Shown: piece by piece, positions 6,338 through 8,914 of the stretch
How positions within the stretch are numbered: the stretch's first letter is position 1
Layout: each line of letters opens with the position of its first letter
Source: RXOA01 sp964554715
GTDB taxonomy: Bacteria; Bipolaricaulota; Bipolaricaulia; UBA7950; UBA9294
NCBI GenBank assembly: GCA_964554715.1
Contig: CAZKPU010000094.1
Coordinates: 1 to 8,914, forward strand
DNA length: 8,914 nt
Direction of reading: 5' to 3'
Translations under genes and position numbers: made by a program
The notes under the pieces: model-generated
Database searches by the model: none
The model's input: only the letters and a program-made list of their open reading frames with translations
Told to the model about the DNA's origin: nothing

Positions 6338-6367
6338 AGACTAGCCTGAGCCCGTGATGGTGAACAA
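6338..6367 (-). promoter_or_regulatory. Candidate promoter of the MDR-methyltransferase operon
   Basis: On the minus strand, TTGTTC (6367-6362), an 18-base spacer and TAGTCT (6343-6338) match the layout of the promoter candidate at 2971-3000 (TTGnnn-18-TAGnCT). The predicted 5' leader is about 38 bases, ending at the ATG at 6293. Confidence 0.42.
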
Positions 6368-6449
6368 GCCCGCTGCTTCTGTTGTGCAATGGGAACCCGA
6401 ACGTCCTCTGAGGGAGCTCTGGAGCGATGCCCCTTAGACCATCAGGGAG

Positions 6450-6461
6450 ACGGACGTCCGT
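6450..6461. repeat. Perfect 12-base palindrome ACGGACGTCCGT
   Basis: A perfect inverted repeat with no spacer lies between the promoter of the leftward MDR operon and the rightward kinase pseudogene. It sits about 85 bases upstream of the -35 box of the MDR promoter. It could be a protein-binding site; twelve bases of palindrome in GC-rich DNA can also occur by chance. Confidence 0.3.
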
Positions 6462-6496
6462 TGCGCGACGAGGACGAGGGACTGCATCATGGAAGC

Positions 6497-7291
6497 ATGG
6501 TTCCAAACGCGATGAGTCCGAGTGGGACGGGAGCCCTGCTTGCCAAGAATTCGGATCGTGTCTTCAAGCCCTTTCTCGCGCCGTATCCTCTCTGCTGGAT
6601 CGAGCGGGAGATCGAAAACGGGCGAGCGGTCGCAGCGATGGATCTGCCGGCGCCGCGGCCGATCGATACGATGGCGTGTGACGGGCGGGCAGGCATCCTC
6701 TACGAGCGGGTCAACGGGGATCCGATACTGTCAATCAGCAAGACAGAGCCTTGGCTGCCATGTGGGATAGCGAAGACGCTGACCGAACTGCACACCCGGA
6801 TTCACGCACAAGGCGGCAGCGGGTTCGTTGGGTTGAGCGAATCGCTCCGGGAGCCGATCGAGCACGGAGATGCTCTCTCTCCAAAGCCTCTACCCGGCGA
6901 ATGCAGCCTGCTGGATCGTCTGCCCGATGGAAAGAAGCTGTGCCACTTCGTCTTCCACCCGGATCGGGCGCTGATGACATCGAGTGGACCGGTCATCATC
7001 GATTGGATGACCGCTTGCAGGGGGATCCGCTGGCCGACGTAGCGCGGACTTGCGTTCCGCTCTCTATCGGATATGTGCCGTATGCCGGCTGGTCGCTGCG
7101 TACATCGGTGACCCTCTTCCGGACGCGGCTTCGCCGCCCTTACATCGCGAACTGTTTCATGCTGAACCCCGGCACAACGCACACAACATCACAACCCGCG
7201 GATGGTTCCCGTGGCCGCCGGGCGGTTGAGAGAGAATATCGAGGGAGAGAAGGAGTAGCTCCTGCGATGTATCGAAGAGCCCCTTTGGGCT
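6497..7291 (+). pseudogene. Decayed phosphotransferase of the aminoglycoside/choline kinase (APH) fold
   Basis: The reading frame from the ATG at 6497 (a second ATG is at 6512) gives kinase-like sequence: DRVFKP, a WIEREIENGRAVAAMDLPAP helix, GRAGILYERVNG (hinge), LTELHTRIHA, and LLDRLPDGKKLCHFVFHPD with GPVIIDW. Intact relatives have HGDFHPGN in the catalytic loop. Here codons 6944-6967 read HFVFHPDR, so the catalytic Asp is Val (GTC at 6950-6952) and the Mg-binding Asn is lost, while the metal-binding Asp of IDW is kept. The frame then stops at 7040-7042. Homology continues in the +1 frame as GDPLADVART (7021-7050), just after a run of five Gs (7020-7024). It then returns to the first frame as VPVAAGRLRENIEGEKE (7205-7255), ends at TAG 7256-7258, and resumes as LLRCIEEPLW. 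The glycine loop at the N-terminus is also poor. This is a pseudogene, not an active kinase; the original substrate is unknown. Confidence 0.8.
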
Positions 7292-7329
7292 GATCGGCGG
7301 TTGACGGAAGTGGGGCGGCAGCCTCGACG

Positions 7330-7353
7330 AACGCTGAACGCCGAGCGTTTTCT
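7330..7353 (+). terminator. Possible intrinsic terminator downstream of the kinase pseudogene
   Basis: AACGCT (7330-7335) pairs with AGCGTT (7344-7349) around an eight-base loop, and the stem runs into TTTTCT (7348-7353). The stem is short and the T tract brief. It lies in the correct place, after the pseudogene and before the gene at 7459. Confidence 0.38.
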
Positions 7354-7458
7354 GAGGTGGGCGGAAACCGTGCCATGCTTCCATGCTTCCTTGACCGTCT
7401 TGTATCATGCAAGGGTCTATCGCAAAGCTTCGCTTGACTCGAATCAGGAGGGTGGCCT

Positions 7459-7971
7459 GTGGGAACAACGGTCAGTGTGATCATCGTAGCTGTATTGGCT
7501 GGGGGTCTGGCCCTCGCTCTTCTTGCTCTCATTCGCAGCCGGAGATCGCGAAACAACATCACGATCCATTCAACGATTCAGCACATGAGATCTATTGGAC
7601 ATCTCTCGGTGTTCAAGGTTTACACGAANNNNNNNNNNNNNNNNNNNNNNNNNNNNNNNNNNNNNNNNNNNNNNNNNNNNNNNNNNNNNNNNNNNNNNNN
7701 NNNNNNNNNNNNNNNNNNNNNNNNNNNNTTCGTCGGAGGACGGTTCACCGAAGCCGACAAGAACAGGCTCGTGGCCGCTGCACGAGGTCATGCGGAGCAG
7801 CAGGCCAAGGAGCTGATTGAAAACCTCCAGTCCGAGGTTCAGAATTCGGCGAAGGCAACGTTGCAGTCGATCAGCAAGGCGTTCGGCGCATCGGATGTAA
7901 CGTTTGACTTCGCTCCGCAAGGCCGGTTGGAAATGACCGTGGATGTCGCCGAGAAGGCTGTCTCCGGCTAA
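7459..7971 (+). CDS. Membrane-anchored DUF4230-like protein, interrupted by an assembly gap
   Basis: The GTG at 7459 is set by AGGAGGG at 7446-7452 with six bases of spacing. Residues 5-26 (VSVIIVAVLAGGLALALLAL) form one membrane segment, followed by basic RSRRSR, so the rest is probably cytoplasmic under the positive-inside rule. Before the gap the protein reads SIGHLSVFKVYT. After it comes a helical, charged region (GRFTEADKNRLVAAARGHAE, then QQAKELIENLQSEVQ and SAKATLQSISKAFGASDVTF) that ends EMTVDVAEKAVSG. The L-x-V-x-KVYT strand followed by a long helix with A-x-x-x-L and a final GA-x-x-V-x-F strand resembles DUF4230 proteins, whose function is unknown. The frame is kept across the 100 Ns, but 100 is a standard placeholder, so the true length is probably greater. 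The hairpin at 7973-7997 may end the transcript. Confidence 0.7.
   Translation: MGTTVSVIIVAVLAGGLALALLALIRSRRSRNNITIHSTIQHMRSIGHLSVFKVYTXXXXXXXXXXXXXXXXXXXXXXXXXXXXXXXXXXFVGGRFTEADKNRLVAAARGHAEQQAKELIENLQSEVQNSAKATLQSISKAFGASDVTFDFAPQGRLEMTVDVAEKAVSG
7629..7728. other. Assembly gap of exactly 100 Ns
   Basis: Exactly 100 undetermined bases sit inside the coding region at 7459-7971. A round 100 is the usual default for gaps of unknown size, so distances across it, and the claimed continuity of the gene, are not measured. Confidence 0.98.
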
Positions 7972-8372
7972 TCCGCTCCTTTGTCGTCGACAAGCGGTTC
8001 CGGGTCTGATCCCGAAGCCCGCTACGGAAGCTCTGCAACAAGCAAGAGCACCACAAGAACAGCCCGTAGAGCACTCCGCGCAGGCAAGGCAGACCATTGC
8101 TGACGTCCTTCTGGCTTCGTTCGCTTTCCAGCGTCTGGCAAGCTGGTGCCTTGAAGGACGCACGGGAGAACGCCTGTGAGACGAAGACAGATCAGACTGA
8201 GCAGCGCCAGAAGAAGCGCCCCTAACGCAGATCCCCACACGGACAGCCCAAGCACCGCTCCGGATGCAAACCACGGAGATTCGACTGCGGGATATCGGAT
8301 GACTAAAGTAGGTTCGGCCGACAGATCAGAGGAGCGGGAACGCCTTTGCGAGTTCCGCTGCAGAGCGAGGTG
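7972..8372. other. About 400 bases without a confident gene
   Basis: Directly after the TAA of the upstream gene, CCGC (7973-7976) and GCGG (7994-7997) enclose a second stem (TTGTC/GACAA, 7981-7985 and 7989-7993) with a four-base bulge. There is no T tract, so it is a weak terminator candidate. The most gene-like signal is on the minus strand at 8255-8022: 77 codons from a GTG, with a hydrophobic stretch (GSALGALLLALLSLICL) and a second one at the C-terminus (ALRAVLVVLLLVAEL). The GGAG is only two bases from the GTG, the frame stays open far upstream without a good start, and I recognise no family. It may be a remnant of a membrane protein gene or a chance ORF. Nothing on the plus strand looks real. 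Confidence 0.4.
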
Positions 8373-8431
8373 ATGCGAACATCTCGAATCATCGCACCGG
8401 CAATCGAGGGATTCTGCTGTCCGCCTATCTG

Positions 8432-8749
8432 ATGTACATCGTCTTCAGCAACGGATGGAACGCGTTTCGCGCGTTCTCGATCTATCGCGACCTTGTGGTT
8501 CACCGCGACCCGAACCTTCTTCACTGGCCGTTTCTGTTTCTCGGCGTTCTCTCGGCCATCGCCGCTGTCGCGGTTGTCGGGATCTGGTGTTGGAGGAAGT
8601 GGGGGCTGTGGACGTATCTGGCTTGCTGGACTGCCGCGTTCGGCTTGAACGCGTTTCTCGGTGTGCCGTTCTGGTCGTACATCCTTCTTCTGTCCAATGT
8701 GGCGCTTCTGTACGTGCTGCTTCGCCCACGGTGGGAATCGTTCCGGTAG
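8432..8749 (+). CDS. Small multi-pass membrane protein of unknown function; 5' end probably frameshifted
   Basis: From the ATG at 8432 the product is 105 residues with hydrophobic segments at about 31-53, 59-76 and 80-97. They are separated by WCWRKWG and GLNAFLGVPFW, and the protein ends in the basic RPRWESFR. Small four-helix proteins with a WRKWG loop and an LLRPRW end are common, but I cannot name the family. The ATG has no ribosome site, and it is preceded in frame by GILLSAYL, which would complete a first membrane helix with MYIVFSNGW but has no start codon. In another frame the ATG at 8373, preceded by GAGG, gives MRTSRIIAPAIEG and then stops. One extra G in the run at 8408-8410 would join the two into a four-helix protein of about 125 residues. 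The true start is therefore likely 8373, with a frameshift or sequence error. Confidence 0.62.
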   Translation: MYIVFSNGWNAFRAFSIYRDLVVHRDPNLLHWPFLFLGVLSAIAAVAVVGIWCWRKWGLWTYLACWTAAFGLNAFLGVPFWSYILLLSNVALLYVLLRPRWESFR

Positions 8750-8843
8750 CAGACAATCCAATCGCGCTTCGCTTGTGTGGAGGCTTTCCTTGTTCCGTTC
8801 GCATCCCTTGGATGCTGCTGATCCATCGGGCATCCTTTGAGAC

Positions 8844-8914
8844 ATGAAAACAATCGGAATTCTCGGCGGCATGAGTTGGGAAAGCACCCTCAAGTACTAC
8901 CGGCTGATCAATCA
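8844..8914 (+). CDS. Aspartate/glutamate racemase family protein, N-terminus only
   Basis: The 23 complete codons visible give MKTIGILGGMSWESTLKYYR and then LIN. GILGGMSWEST followed by YYRLIN is the characteristic first strand and loop of cofactor-independent aspartate/glutamate racemases (the Asp/Glu/hydantoin racemase superfamily), which interconvert L- and D-amino acids with two catalytic cysteines. Those cysteines lie outside the window, so activity cannot be judged. The ATG at 8844 has only a weak GAG upstream. A TTGGAT hexamer at 8809-8814 is followed by no good -10. The gene is 94 bases after the small membrane protein and could be in the same transcript. Confidence 0.85.
   Translation, partial: MKTIGILGGMSWESTLKYYRLIN

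Noticed and set aside
6389..6496. Upstream extension of the kinase pseudogene to an ATG at 6389
   Set aside because: The additional 36 codons show no kinase similarity and contain the 12-base palindrome; the similarity begins after 6497.
7373..7390. Short tandem repeat CCATGCTT twice
   Set aside because: Two copies of eight bases in non-coding DNA, with no structure or spacing that suggests function.
7391..7420. Promoter for the gene at 7459: TTGACC (7391-7396) with a -10 near 7415-7420
   Set aside because: The -35 is good, but GTCTAT is a poor -10 at 18-base spacing; TATCAT at 7403-7408 is a better -10 but lacks a -35. No single convincing site.
8303..8893. Minus-strand ORF of 196 codons
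   Set aside because: It is antisense to the small membrane protein and the racemase start, is rich in Arg, Pro and Gln, and has no hydrophobic or domain pattern.
1..8914. Mobile element, CRISPR array, tRNA or biosynthetic megacluster
   Set aside because: No transposase, integrase, direct-repeat array, terminal inverted repeats, tRNA cloverleaf or large modular enzyme was seen on either strand.

Overview
The window is GC-rich bacterial DNA with compact leftward operons, ATGA start/stop overlaps, AGGAGG-type ribosome binding sites and some GTG starts. Two leftward operons are preceded by TTGnnn-18 bp-TAGnCT promoter candidates, and one gene has a -10 box six bases before its ATG, as in leaderless transcripts. 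Together these suggest an actinobacterial or related high-GC lineage. That is inference, since no taxonomic marker gene is present. A run of exactly 100 Ns (7629-7728) shows this is a scaffolded draft assembly.

Layout, left to right. (1) 1-2866, minus strand: one operon read from right to left, encoding a VAT-1-like MDR (medium-chain dehydrogenase/reductase) oxidoreductase (2866-1826), a zinc-independent MDR quinone-reductase-like enzyme (1829-855), a flavodoxin (858-361), a 60-residue protein with two membrane segments (345-163), and the first 53 codons of a third MDR (161 to beyond the window). (2) 2867-3108: divergent promoter region. (3) 3109-3930, plus strand: an AlkD-type DNA alkylation repair glycosylase, converging with and overlapping a minus-strand TVP38/TMEM64 (VTT domain) membrane protein (4610-3879). 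(4) 6293-4719, minus strand: a second MDR operon with a fourth MDR enzyme and a class I SAM-dependent methyltransferase. (5) 6497-about 7291, plus strand: a decaying aminoglycoside-phosphotransferase-fold kinase gene with a destroyed catalytic loop, frame changes and an in-frame stop. (6) 7459-7971, plus: a membrane-anchored, probably DUF4230-like protein interrupted by the assembly gap. (7) 7972-8372: no confident gene. (8) 8432-8749, plus: a small multi-pass membrane protein whose 5' end looks frameshifted. (9) 8844-8914, plus: the start of an aspartate/glutamate racemase family gene that runs off the window.

Functionally, the strongest theme is NAD(P)H-linked redox chemistry: four MDR enzymes in two separately promoted operons, one of which also carries a flavodoxin and a tiny membrane protein. 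A plausible but untested reading is a set of paralogous enone/quinone reductases with different substrate ranges, in one case coupled to a flavodoxin and perhaps to the membrane. No tRNA, rRNA, CRISPR array, insertion sequence or transposase was seen.
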